Part shown: one piece after another, positions 44,589-56,366 of the stretch
Layout of the letters: the number at the start of each line of letters is the position of its first letter
How positions within the stretch are numbered: position 1 is the stretch's first letter
Assembly: GCA_963971225.1 (NCBI GenBank)
Contig: OZ020267.1
Coordinates: 54,081,590-54,145,589, forward strand
Length of the DNA stretch: 64,000 bases
Source: Melieria omissa
Lineage: Eukaryota; Arthropoda; Insecta; Diptera; Ulidiidae
Direction: 5' to 3'
The notes under the pieces: generated by a model
Seen by the model: the letters and a program-made list of their open reading frames with translations, nothing else
The model's database searches: none
What the model was told of the DNA's origin: nothing
Position numbers and translations under genes: made by a program

Positions 44589-45665
44589 TTAAAATAAAAT
44601 AAAATAAAATGAAATAAAATAAAATAAAATAAAATAAAATAAAATAAAATAAAATAAAATAAAGTAAAATAAAATAAAATAAAATTAAATTAAATTAAAT
44701 TAAATTAAAAAATAAAATAAAATAAAGTAAGATAAAATAAAATAATATAAAATAAAATAACAAAAATAAAATAAAATCAAATAACTTTAAATAAAATAAA
44801 ATAAAATAAAATAAAATAAAATAAAATAAAATAAAATAAAATAAAATAAAATAAAATAAAATAAAATAAAATAAAATAAAATAAAATAAAATAAAATAAA
44901 ATAAAATAAAATAAAATAAAATAAAATAAAATAAAATAAAATTAAATAAAATAAAATAAAACTAAATTAAATAAACTAAAATTAAATTAAATAAAATTAA
45001 ATGAAATTTAAAAAAATAAAATAAAATAAAATAAAATAAAATAAAATATAATAAAATAAAATAAAATAGAATAAAATAAACTAAAATAAAATAAAATAAA
45101 ATAAAATAAAATAAAATAAAATAAAATAAAATAAAATAAAATAAAATAAAATAAAACAAAATAAAATAACATAAAATAAAAAATAAAATAAAATAACATA
45201 AAATAAAATTAAATTAAAAAAATAAAATAAAGTAAGATAAAATAAAATAACATAAAATAAAATAAAATAAAATAAAATAAAATAAAATAAAATAAAATAG
45301 AATAAAATAAAATAAAATAAAATAAAATAAAATAAAATAAAATAAAATAAAATAAAATAAAACAAAATAAAATAACATAAAATAAAAAATAAAATAAAAT
45401 AACATAAAATAAAATTAAATTAAAAAAATAAAATAAAGTAAGATAAAATAAAATAACATAAAATAAAATAAAAAAAATAAAATCAAATCAAATAACATAA
45501 CATAAAATAAAATAAAATAAAATAAAATAAAATAAAATAAAATTAAATTAAATAAATTAAAATTAAATAAAATTAAATTTAATTTAAAAAAATTAAATAA
45601 AATAAAATAAAATAAAATAAAATAAAATAAAATAAAATAAAATAAAATAAAATAAAATAAAAATC
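44589..45665. repeat. (AAAAT)n pentanucleotide array, ~1.08 kb
   Basis: Mostly AAAAT units with AACAT, AAATT, AAGTAAG and AAACA variants. The variant block from AAAACAAAATAAAATAACAT through AGTAAGATAAAAT is present twice, 206 bp apart (45157 and 45363; 45231 and 45437), i.e. a higher-order duplication. A third, older relative of the AGTAAG block is at 44725. Frames encoding FYFILFYF-like strings on the minus strand are artefacts. Confidence 0.96.
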
Positions 45666-46014
45666 AATAAAATAAAATTTAAAAAATTAAATTAAATAGT
45701 TAGAGTTAAAATTAAACTAATTTGGAGTGTTTTCAGTTATACAAAAATCGTATGCGTCATTGCCAGTTAAATAAAAAAATGTCAAACAAAATCATAATAT
45801 TGAATATCTACTCTTTGAACTCTCAACTCACTGTCTAGAAATTTCATGAACATACTAAGCAATTTTAGTACCAACAATTACATTTATAAAGGATTTTTCA
45901 TCAGCGACTTGACAATTGCCACTTTCATGCCATCTGGCGACTTTAAAAATTTGTGTGTTATTTCCTTCGGCCGAAATATTTGGAAATTTTCCAAACACAT
46001 TGACAACGGCAGCG
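45666..46014. other. Non-coding stretch
   Basis: A TGCCAGTTAA..AAAAA block near 45760 echoes 44518-44530 (CATTGCCAGTTTAATGAAAA), so the AAAAT array sits between two copies of a ~70-bp flank (GTTATACAAAAATTGTACTTGTCATTGCC and its relative). No gene. Confidence 0.45.
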
Positions 46015-46180
46015 ACACGACTACATCTATTTAAGTATAGAATCACAACGTTCTTATGAAACGTTGCTTTTGACAACTATGTTAGAAGGCTACTCGATCA
46101 CTGACCACAGTTGTGGCCGTCGCCAGCCTCAGAGCTATTTTGATTTGGTAGACCGAATCCAATTGGAACAGCCATTCAAA
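46015..46180 (-). repeat. Dispersed repeat E, minus-oriented copy
   Basis: The reverse complement contains AAAATAGCTCTGAGGCTGGC, GCCACAACTGTGGTCA..GTAGCC and TAGATGTAGTCGTGTCGC, collinear with 12255-12450. Small open frames across it are not supported. Confidence 0.5.
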
Positions 46181-46527
46181 TCAAATTATAGTTCATTATT
46201 ACTTCATTAATAATAAACTATGAACTTATGTAGCTTTCAAACGATATTTCAAACTCAAAGAAACTCAAAACCATTCGTTTTTAAGTTCATTTTGATACTC
46301 TCAAGTCGCACATGAAAAACACTTTAATAAATACAAATTGTAGAGTAGATGGTTTAAAATTTTTCTCTTTACAAATGTGACACTAATGTCTGCGTTGTTA
46401 ACAATTTCTTTAGCATTGAGTGAATTTATAGAAATAAATATTTTGAAAATTGCTTTAATTGAAAGATGAAAAAAATTCGTTACATATAAAAGTTGTACAT
46501 TATTCAGAAAAAAGGACATGAGCAATG

Positions 46528-46822
46528 GCAGCTTTACATTAGCCTGCTGACCATAATTCGAGCAGAAAATCGACTCCGAAATTGAGTTAATTTATTTATT
46601 ACTGATTTCAATGACTCAATGAAAGTTATTTGTTATGTTTTTAAGTTTAAATCATTCAACTTTTAATGATATTTACCAATATTTTTGTATTGTTAGTTTA
46701 AGCAAATTTATGATTTTAACAAATTTACATTTCATTTCAATCTTAAATAACATTTAAACATTCTATAATATACAAATTTGTATGAAATCTACTTTTATGC
46801 TCTTTGGGCTAATGTAAAGCTG
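46528..46822. mobile_element. Candidate MITE, 295 bp
   Basis: The inverted ends CAGCTTTACATTAGCC (46528-46543) and GGCTAATGTAAAGCTG (46807-46822) are perfect over 16 bp. CAG/CTG termini suggest hAT, but flanks AGCAATGG and ACTAAAAT do not match, so no target duplication is visible. AT-rich interior, no ORF. Confidence 0.5.
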
Positions 46823-48169
46823 ACTAAAATGCCAACAGCACAATGCAATCATTACGCATATAAAAATATACTTAAAGGATATTTACAAGGAAGGACATAT
46901 TACAAGAAATATGTTCACGCACATTTTGGACTTGGTTTGGGCGACTCTTAGCCAATGCCACTTCAAGTAGACACATCCAAATTGGCACACAAGCCACATG
47001 ACACATGAAGCGGGCGTTGCATTCGGAATTCCAAAATATGCAGCAGACAGATTTTGGCAGCCTTACAAAACATACTGTGACAGGATTTTTTTGCCATTCA
47101 CACTAAAACTTTCGAATGGGCCCAAAATCAAAGCATTTCATCATGAACACTAAATACAAATGACGACATATGGATTATATTAATGACAAACGGAACATTG
47201 AAATACGATTTGCATGGAGATATGTTGTTGTTGTTAAAATGAATACAATAAACGAATAAATATGCTACAACATGAAAGTTATGTCGTAAGCTGTTCTTTT
47301 TAGTTGTGATTTTTTTACAAATGTTTGTTATTCAAATGTTAATTTGCTAGTTCTGTGAGAGTTGTGTGTGTGCGTGTCTATGTTGAGAATAGTTAGGTGT
47401 GAATATTATTGAATATTGTTTGAGTTAGATTGTAGAAAACGGTTGCTTCTCTGTTAAACTAATGTCAGCAACGCACCTGCAAAGAAACAAGAAAAAAATA
47501 TCGATTAAACATTTGCGAAAATAGATTTAAATATGTAGTTTAGAAGGCGTGTAGCAAGCAGACCAACATGGCGTATGAGTGATTATGGACCAGTAGCAGG
47601 AGAACAGAGTAGAGTAAAGTGAGTGGGTTGGTGAGCGCGTTAAAGTGAGAGCCGTGCTTACAATTTTCAGTTGTTGTTGTTGTTTTCAGAGTTAGGTTAA
47701 ATACATTATAACAATTCTGAATAAATTTTAAGCACGTCAGTTGCTTGTAGATAGGAAAAATATATAAAATAAATGGATATAAGTTATTATATGTGAATAT
47801 ATGAAAAACTATAAAAAGTCTATTCAAATAGATTGGGAGCCTATGCAGCATCACACAGCCAGCTTTAAGCTTAAAGCCATATATGTGGCGCCCGAAACCA
47901 TAGTTCGTCAATTTGAACGCTCCTTGCCGCAGACGAGTTACTGTGATTGCTGCACGTCGTTTACCTTTACGCCGACTGGCTGTTGCAGTGTTGCCAGATT
48001 CATGAAATAAGCACTGCCGAGTAGCCTGGAACCGAGCAGAAAGTTGGTGTTGTGGTCTTATGCTGTGAAGGGAAGTGTGGCAACTGTCAACAACATTCGA
48101 TTAGGTAGATACATGTTGTTGGGGTTATAGTGCACTGAGACCTGTAATGATCTATTAAAACCTCTAATA
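46823..48169. other. Non-coding stretch
   Basis: No supported gene. On the minus strand TTTCTTTGCAG|GTGCG at 47485-47472 is a plausible splice acceptor that could begin an untranslated exon of the gene at 43147. The same bases also resemble a donor, so it stays tentative. GTT run near 47670-47684. Confidence 0.35.
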
Positions 48170-48700
48170 CTAACAGTTATTCCCCTAGACACCCTGACCT
48201 AATACATTTTAGTAACTCACGGGGGTTCAGGTATGGATGTCTTCTTCTGCTAGCTAATGCTGACCCAGGTAAACATTCTTTCTGCATCTCATTGAAGTAT
48301 GGTGTACTCAGGAACCTGCTCTGCTGTTCTAAACCCATTGCAACCATGTGTTTTCTGAGCCTGCAGTGCCTAGTAATCTGTCTTAACCAGCTGGTCTTTC
48401 CTCAGTCTGAGTCTTTCTTCCCTTCATTTGAAGTTGAAACCTTTGATTAAGATTTTCGACTGCTTGAGACCCGAGACATTAGACCAGTGTTTCAGGTTCC
48501 TGTTTTTTTCGCGAGTCTAGTGACTGTGCTAGTGTCTCCATGCCAGATCAATAAAGGGCTCTCATCGAAAAAGGGCCGTAGCTGCAGCTGTTTAACTTCT
48601 CATTGCCGTCCAGTCCTCTCTGTTCTTGGACCCAAATCAGTTTGATGTGGTTATAAGTGCCCAGTGTGTTCAATGTTTCTGTGCATTTTGCAACTAATCC
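48170..48700 (-). pseudogene. LINE ORF2 C-terminal remnant (RNase H end to C-terminus)
   Basis: On the minus strand, about 48665-48600 reads HIKLIWVQEQRGLDGNEKLN, matching the WVPGHRGIDGNEKAD end of RNase H (His replaced by Gln). Then come SYGPFFDESPLL and KHWSNVSGLKQSKILIKGF, matching the WN.TTGLRQSK.ML conserved block. LRLRKDQLVK and, in another frame, TRHCRLRKHMVAMGLEQQ match the LTGHCRLxKHLxxMG segment. It ends HPYLNPRELLKCI. Multiple frameshifts. The zinc-knuckle cysteines are not preserved. A different LINE lineage from the one at 31320-33715. Confidence 0.75.
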
Positions 48701-51389
48701 TTAGGTTATTTTATAGCAGATTAATGCTTCAGTGTTGCCTGATCAAGAAATTTTCTCCTAGGTTTACAGATTACTTTAAGGGGACTTTTGGGAGGAAGAA
48801 TTGTTTCGGAGAAAGTTTAGGAGATTTTGATGGCGATAAATTTAACAACATAAGTGGCACTGAAGCCTTGAATATTGAGGGCTAAAGTGTCCATTTTAAT
48901 TTAATTAAATTTTATGCTTGACTATAATAATTTTAATAATTAATTTTAATTTTTTTTTTAATTTAATTTGTATAATTTATGCAATGATTGAAAGAAGTTT
49001 ACAAAACCGAATTTCATGCCGATTTCATTTTTTATATGTTTTTTTGTGTTAAGTTCTTGTTAAGCTGAAGCTAAATACATAAAAAGGCTGCACAAAAAAG
49101 ACCCAAATATATTTATATTTTTTTTTGAGAAGTTTAATTCCTCAGTTTATGACAAAAATTATAAAAAATATTTTTAGGAGATTTTTTTTTAATTTTTAGA
49201 AGATTTCATTTTTTTTTTAAGATTTTGGGGAAAGTCATTTCAGGATCTGGAAACACTAAAGTAATTTGATGGCTGCTTGGCTATCCGAAAAAATAACAAC
49301 TGATTTCACTAAAGCTGATTCCTGTGCTCTAAGGGCTGCTTGGCTATTTACAATTAAAAAATATACTCATAAACTATTTTTTCAACAAATCTATCAAAAA
49401 TCCACTTTAGACACGAAAAATCAGAAACAGAAAATTTAAATTTAAGTTAAAAAAATTTAAGTTAAATTTAAGTTAAAATTTAGTTAAATTTAAGTTTCTT
49501 TTGGTCTTAAAATACTTTTCAAGCGAAGAAAATCTCCTAATCTGGCAACACTGCACTGGATCCTTCTATGCGTCGTCTTTATGTGTTTGCTATTGCAATT
49601 TTATGCACGCTTGCACGACAAGTGCGCAAGTCCTGTGCCTGCAGCAACGAGTCGAGTGCGCGAGTGACAGCAGCTCCGGCGGCGCTTTGGTGCGTGTTGC
49701 TTTCGCAGCTAGATTGTTGATTTTTGTTTGTGTTTAGCTTGCGGCGCAGTAATGGCACACACACACAATTGTAAGAGGCAGCCAAGCGGCAATGCCAACG
49801 TGCCCCACGAACCTCTCACACCCACACTCCCTCACTCACTCACTCCCCCACTCACTCATTCATTTACTGCCCCTCTCACTCACTCGCTCACTCATTTCTT
49901 ATACGCTACTATACATCAATGTTGTTGTTGCCTTCAAGTTATTTATTCTCAGTTGAGCTTATTTGTTGTTCTTGTTGTTGTTGTCTTTAATTGTATCCTT
50001 AATATTGTCCATTTTGTACGCATTACCTTAGCCTTAACCCATGGCAGCTGTGCTTTGCTCGTAAAAACTGACTTTTGCTACAATATTTAGTTGTTGTTGT
50101 TGCTTTGGTTTTGTGTTGTGCACATAAAATGAAACAATCAACTCGCCGCTATTGTCATTGCAGTTGTTTGTACTCGCGCAAGGACATCAGCAGCCTTGGC
50201 TTGGCCACACTTGGCTGTCTTTGCAGCCGCGCCGCGCCCCTCCAACCTCGTCCCAATCCTCCATTACGCCCCCATTGCGCGCCCATTATCTCACTCACAA
50301 GCACAAAATTTCATTTCATTTCATTTTATTTTTCCTTCTATTCCGTTTTGTTGCTGTCATAAATCATAAATATTGCATTGCAGCAATTTTGTTGGCATTA
50401 CCAACATTGTTGTTGTTGTTGTTTTCGTTATTGTTGCACGACCAACTGCGCAGCCAGAAATAGAATCGAAATAAAAGCAAATGGCAAAGCAGAGAAACGA
50501 CAAACAGCGTGCAGATATTTCTGTTGCCCCTCGCATCCTTTGCTCCCCTTTCCAGCTGTCAATGTGCGCAAATTGTTGCACGGTTGCACAAATTGTTTTG
50601 ATTGTCGCCACAAAAAGCAACCATAGTGCGCCATAAACACGCCAACAATATGGCTGCAAAAATTGCACAAATCCAAACTCACAGAAGAAATGGAAGCGAA
50701 ACTTCGATTATTTGTTGTGGCATTTCGCTGCGGGGCGAGACGTGGCTCAATGCAGCGCAGCGATTTGTGCTTTTGGGATTTGTTTGAGTGGAATTTAATG
50801 TGCGCCGTCGGCTAATTTAGATATTAAATGTTTTTTGTGAATGATAGCACAAATAAGTTTTGACGTTTTCCCATGCGGCCAAAAAGAATTTAACCCAACA
50901 CTAAGTTGGCTTTGTAGCCATGAACTTTGAGCAGCTTAATGAAAATCGTATGCCACAAATGAACTTTCACAACTTTTGAAGCAAAATTTCAATGCCAGAC
51001 GGGATTTTGCTTTCTCTCTTCTGTTTCCATGGACTAATTACTCACGTATTCATGCCTCAGACAAATGGTTAATCAGCAACACAAAGATGTCTTCAAATTG
51101 TGCACAAAAACGACAACAACATTCTGTGAGGTTTGTTTCCAAGAAGTTTGTCACAGCGTCAACTCATCTCTCCAAATCTTTTTTCCTAGAACTTTTTCAT
51201 TCAGCAGTGCAATAAACTTTGAAACCTTCTATTTAACATGTCCTTGATTCCATTAGGAACAAACAAGGCTTTTTTGTTCATATTTTTCTTGACCTTAAAA
51301 TTCTCTTCTATGATGGAAGCTTTTCATAAGAAATTTTACTCCTTAAGTTTTGCTATTCGTTATAAAGAAGTTTGACTGTATTTTAGTGT
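48701..51389. other. Non-coding stretch
   Basis: 48900-49200 is very AT-rich. 49600-50800 is GC-richer, with CTCACTCACT runs (49825-49895), GTT tracts (49920, 49970, 50090, 50408) and many short frames without domains. Possibly unique regulatory or intronic DNA. No gene supported. Confidence 0.4.
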
Positions 51390-51607
51390 TGACTCCGACG
51401 AATGCTAAAAGGATTTCTGTCCTGTTATTCGAATGTTGACCTCAGTTCATTCGAAGGTTTGAAAAGTTATTATTTCGATTATTTTCGTTCTTGTGGACTT
51501 CTTTCAAACTTTCCGTTGAATTTCGAACCCAATGTGGAATTTTGAGATAATTTGTAACCAACTTTGGTTAAACGTTGACCTTCTTTCACTTTGAGGAATA
51601 TTCGTAG

Positions 51608-52028
51608 TGAAACGATGAGACACTCTGTGCTGTGCATTGCATGAATGCTTTTCCAAGCATACTTTTAGGCATGCACTTTGAAGTACGGCCGGTTGGCTAT
51701 AATTCCGATATGGCAAGGATGGTTCGCAAAGGTGATGGGCTGTGCTAGAACAATCGAGATAGAGAGTCTAACTGGAATGTGCAAGAAAAATCGGCGCGAT
51801 AAGAAAACAAGTATAAAAAGCAGCAGTGTGCAGCGCAGAGGGACGATCCTGATTCGAGCAAGAAAAGGGGAAACATGCAATAGTATTAGTGTAAAGTAGT
51901 AACAAGTGTACATTTTTAAATAAAGTTATTGTTGGTTTCTGACTGCGTTTTGCGCTGAGTAATTGAAGTGGTTTTATTTTCAAGCACAATCCAGATATCC
52001 AGAACTTAGAGAAGTCATTTTCGTAACA
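51608..52028 (+). mobile_element. Solo LTR, 421 bp, same family as 41542
   Basis: Starts TGAAACGATGAGACACTCTG and ends GTCATTTTCGTAACA. Collinear blocks with 41542-42002 include GGCTATAATTC, ATATGGCAAGGATGG, GTATAAAAAGCAGC (TATA), ATAAAGTTATTGTTGGTTTC, TGACTGCGTTTTG and TTTTATTTTCAAGCACAATCC. Flanks GTAG (51604-51607) and GTAT (52029-52032) are a decayed 4-bp duplication. Inserted in satellite D. Confidence 0.78.
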
Positions 52029-52169
52029 GTATGTTAGAAAAATTAAATAGTTTATGTTCTTAAGTTTTTTTCCATCTTGCTATTGAATTTTAAAAAAATT
52101 TTCAAATCTTGAGCAAATTTTTTAACACAGAAACCATTGTTGGATGTTGATTTTTAATTACTTTGTAGG

Positions 52170-52514
52170 CTAAGCCGCCTGCTACACGTTCAATATTTAT
52201 TGACGGCGATCCAGTATCGCGATATTTATTGAACGTTTAGCATGCAATATTGATGGATCGTGATCCATATCGCAAAATATTTAAATATTTTGAAATCTGG
52301 ATCGCGGATCACAAAACTGTCAATAAATATTAAACGTGCAAGCAAATTTTAAAAGAATTTATTTTTAAATTGTCAAAGTCAAAAAACAAATTATGTGAAT
52401 ACTGACGCGATAAATATTGAATATGTAGCATTCGCGCGCGATCTATCAATCCATCAATATGGATCGCGATCCAAATATCACAATAAATATTGAACGTGTA
52501 GCAGGCGCCCATCA
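52170..52514. mobile_element. hAT-type MITE with 8-bp target duplication, 345 bp
   Basis: TTTGTAGG occurs at 52162-52169 and 52515-52522. Near-terminal inverted repeats: GCCTGCTACACGTTCAATAT at 52177 and its complement ending at 52506. The last ~7 outer bases do not match well. The interior holds five copies of the CAATATTTATTGAACG word in both orientations and the palindrome TGGATCGCGATCCA (52459-52472) with a GATCGTGATC relative. No ORF. Confidence 0.75.
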
Positions 52515-54360
52515 TTTGTAGGTCGGGCCATTTACTTTGTACGACTTTTTAAAGTTTACAAAATCGTGTGGGTTTGGCGTTTTTGGAAACTTTGCTGATT
52601 TGCAAATGAATTTCAGTGGCGTTTGGCAGTTGTTGTTGGCAAATTCTCCTAAGGTTCCAAGGGAGAATTTCACACAAAAAAGACCAACGCTGTTGGCCCT
52701 GGTTTTGACATTACATAATTTCAAAAACTGGATACTTTTCGGATATTTTTCTAATTAAATATCCGAAACGTTTGTTACAGATTTGGTTATTTAAAAAATG
52801 TTTCTAACTGGTGGTTTAAATTGGCATTATTCATTCACTTGTAAATTTAGGAAAACAGTTCAAGTTTTTTTTATGTTTTTCCAACTTTCCTTTGCATTTC
52901 ACTTAGATTTGAGAACCTTGTAGAATTTGCAAACTAAAAAACAAACCAAAGATGGTTTAATGTTGGCTTCCATTCACATTCTGAACACTGACAAGCTTGC
53001 TGACATGCAAGAATATTTAATATTTTAAAGATCTTATGGACTATTTTTAAACTTTTCGTTGGATTTTGAAGTTTTAGCGCATATTTCTCGTTGGATTTCA
53101 GTGAAATTTTGGCTAAGATTTGGAAACTTGGTAGAGTGTGTGAACAAAAGTGACCAACATTGGTTAGGTGTCGGCTTTCATTTACATTTTGGACGCTGAA
53201 AAGTAAGGAAAATTAAATATTTTTAAGTTTTTTTTGGACTTGTTTCAAATAATTAGTTGGATTTTAGGGAGATTAACTGCTCAAGTTTGGCGTGGATTTG
53301 TAAACTTGGGAGAATCTGTGCACAAAGTAGACCAACGATGGTTAGATGTTGTCTTCCATTTAGATTTTGGACGCTGAAAAGTAAGGAAAATTAAATATGT
53401 ATGTTTAAGTTTTTCGGGACTTTTTTCAAATAATTAGTTGGATTTTAGGGAGAAACTTGGTAGAGTCTGTGCACAAATGAGACCAACGATGGTTCGATGT
53501 TAGCATCCATTAACTTTGTGATGCTTTGGCAGTCCGGAAAATTAAATCATTTTGGTACAGATTGGAGATTTGGTACAGATTAAAAATTTGAATCAATTTG
53601 TCAACAAATGGTTAGATGTTGATTTTCGTTCACTTTGTTGGCACCAAGTAGGGATTAGAATTAAAAAATTTTAAAATGTTTGTGCAATTTTCTTAAATTT
53701 CAGGGAGATTTGGCACAGATTTGGAAATTGGAAAACATTTTTTAACAATTTTTGGATGTTGATATCCATTTATTTTTTAGGTTCCTAAAAGTTGGGAAAA
53801 TGAAATACTTTTCAGTATTTTGGACTTTGTTTTTTTAAAACCATCGTTGAATTGCAGGAAAATTTGAAATTTGAAGAGAATTTATTAACAAAAAAATTAA
53901 TGGAATAGTTTTTTTCAAATCTTCGCTGAATTTCGGGAACGATTGATGTAGTTTAAAAAAATAAGAAAATAAATTAACAACAAATGAAATTAAGATCTGT
54001 GGAAAGTTGGCTTTAATTCCAATATGTTTGGGTTTTACTTTAGTTTTTTAATTAGAGAAAATCGATTCCAACAAATTCCATTGACGTTTGATTCTGTTTG
54101 TGGGAGAATTGTTTCGAAAAAGGAATATTTTTGATTTTACGGTATTTATTTTAACGTTTGATTTGGTAACTTTAGAAAATATTCCAACAAACGCCAGAAA
54201 TGTTTTGTAGATAATGGCTAACGTTCACTTTGTGAGCGTTTAAAAAATAGAAAACTCAGTACTTTGGGGGTTTTTAAGTTTGTCAGCAATTCTGGTTTTT
54301 CAGTTTAAGTTCTTTTCCTAATCGGGAGCATTGTTTGCTTATCTTTTTTTAATTTCTACT

Positions 54361-54600
54361 ATTTATTTATGTATAAAATTTTTTTATTTATATTATTTTT
54401 TATATATTTTTATTTAATTATTTTATTTATTCTTCTATTTATTTATTTTTTATTATTTTTATTATTTATTTTTATTATTTATTATTTTTATTATTATTTT
54501 ATTATTATTTTATTATTATTATTTTTTTATATATTATATTATATATATTTTTTTATTTTTAATATTTTCTAATTTCTAATATTTTTCTAATTTCTAATGG
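54361..54600. repeat. TTTAT/TTATTA low-complexity tract
   Basis: About 240 bp of nearly pure A/T made of TTTAT, TTATTA and TATATA words. It borders the right edge of satellite D. The small hydrophobic frame in it is an artefact. Confidence 0.85.
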
Positions 54601-56366
54601 CCCAACAGCTAATAGAATCAGAATTAGTTGGGGTTTGGTTGGATTAGCAGCTTTCTCCTAAAAAAGATCTCACTTAAGTACAAAGAGATGAAGCGATTCT
54701 CCTTGTAACGGCCCTGAGAACCAGTAAGATTCCAAAATGAACCTAACCTAACTTAACCTTACTTACCTACACTTTTTATTTTATTTCACCATTTCCTGCA
54801 TAGGTACACACTTCAAAAACTCATTCAATATTATCCAAAAAACCTATCTTAAGCCACTTTTCAACTCTGAATAAATTCCACTAAAACAATTTAAATGCGG
54901 CACAAAACAAACACCCAAAAACCGCTCGCAATACTGGCAACTTTGTGTCCCGCAGCTGGTGTGTGTAATATTTTTCAGTATCTCTTCAAGGATATCCGCC
55001 TCCAATTCGAATCCCCAAACACACTTCGCACTCGACACACTCAAAGCAGCCAAAGTGCATCCGGTTTTGGCAGCCACTCACTGGATGCGTCCGGACGCAC
55101 ATGAAAGCACAAAACACAGCCGCACACATAGAAACAAATGTGCACGCACACAGACGCAACTCGCGAAACAGTGCACTGGCAGGACCTGCAAAAGACCAAC
55201 GGCCCACAAGTTGACTAACAAGCTGTGTGTCGGGGGGCCAAGGTGCAGGCCGGGCAAACAAAAGCCAAAAATAGCAGCACGGAAAACAGTAGTAGAAAGC
55301 GCAGTAGAAAAGCTTTAATTGGGACGTTGACAGGAAGAGAATGCTTGACGCTGACAAAAGCCGGCCAGCTTCCGCATTTTTTAGTGTCGCGCAAGCAAAC
55401 AGACATTCATTCAGCATTTACACATTTACATGTGTGGATGCGTGTAGGTGTGAGTGTCAAACACGCACACATGCGCCAAATTACAAAGCAAAAGTTACTG
55501 GTTTGTGTTGGCGCCGCAGCGCCGGTTGGCAGTTGGCAAGTTTTTTGCTGCTTATTTGTTTGTTTTGTTTTTGTCTTGCTTGAGGACTGGTACATGAAAG
55601 CGTTAAATGTATCCTTTCATAAGCTGCGCACAATTTTCCTAGCTGCAGTTTCCGCTCTCAGTTTCCGGCGCTGCCTTTGCTGTGCAAACACTCAACAGTG
55701 GCCGCAACTCGTTAACAATCATGAAAACAACAACAACAACGACGGTTGGAACAGTTATAAAAGTAGTCAACAACAACAGCAACAACAACTACAGTGCGAC
55801 TAATGCCAAGTGCACTTGTACGGCACCATTGGCCAACAGCATTGCACGGGGGGAACGAGTGGAAGAAGCTGAGGCGGATGTTAGGTTGAGCGGCTTTCCA
55901 TGCTTTAACGTTTGCATATCTGTCTGAAGTGCATTATGTTGAGCCTTTTTAAGCGTTTCAAGTTCTTTCAGGCTTTACGTTTCTACTTTCTGCGAAGCTT
56001 GTCTTGTCTTGTCAACATGCAATGAGACGAAGTGCAACATTTGACCGCACGCGCACAAAGCAAAAACTTTCGGTTGCACTGTGCATGTTTCACACCTCCT
56101 TTCCCCTATCTCCATCCTCTTTTCTATTTGTCAGTGCTTCAAAAATAAAATTGCAATAAGTTACAATATTGAAAACAATGAGTGGAAGCTGACAGCATAT
56201 CGAATCGAACTGCTTGCTTGGCCAAAAAATCGTTGTTCATTTTCATTGTTTGGCGCAACTTTGTACTCTTTGTACAACTTTGGCTTTGACAAAAGCTTAG
56301 TTGGAAATTAACAAATATTTTAAAGTCATTGCATATCTTTAGGCGCCTTTTTTAAGTATTACTATT
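54601..56366. other. Non-coding stretch
   Basis: GC-richer between 54880 and 55900, with frames to 192 codons on both strands (for example 55225-55803 plus, 55417-54986 minus) that overlap each other and carry no domains. CAA/CAG tracts near 55725-55795. No gene supported. Confidence 0.4.

Larger units (their letters stand above)
51390..54330. repeat. Degenerate tandem satellite, family D
   Basis: About ten diverged units of roughly 150-190 bp. Each carries GACCAACGATGGTTAGATGTTG, CTTCCATTCACTTTG..CGCTGA, AAAGTAAGGAAAATTAAATA, TTTTTAAGTTTTTTTGGACT and TCAAATAATTAGTTGGATTT, followed by GGGAGATTT..AAACTTGGTAGA. Clearest between 52900 and 53700. It is interrupted by an LTR (51608-52028) and a MITE (52170-52514), with array sequence continuing across both. 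Confidence 0.75.

Noticed and set aside
44962..45405. Minus-strand FYFILFYF open frames
   Set aside because: Artefacts of the (AAAAT)n array.
47472..47485. Minus-strand splice acceptor beginning a 5' untranslated exon
   Set aside because: TTTCTTTGCAG|GTGCG fits an acceptor but equally a donor, and nothing else supports an exon there; kept only as a note.
50890..50919. TTTAACCC followed by GGCTTTGTAGCC hairpin
   Set aside because: Imperfect dyad with a loop and wrong spacing; likely chance.
54986..55803. Overlapping frames of 119-192 codons on both strands
   Set aside because: GC-richer low-information translations in conflicting frames; no domain or splice structure.
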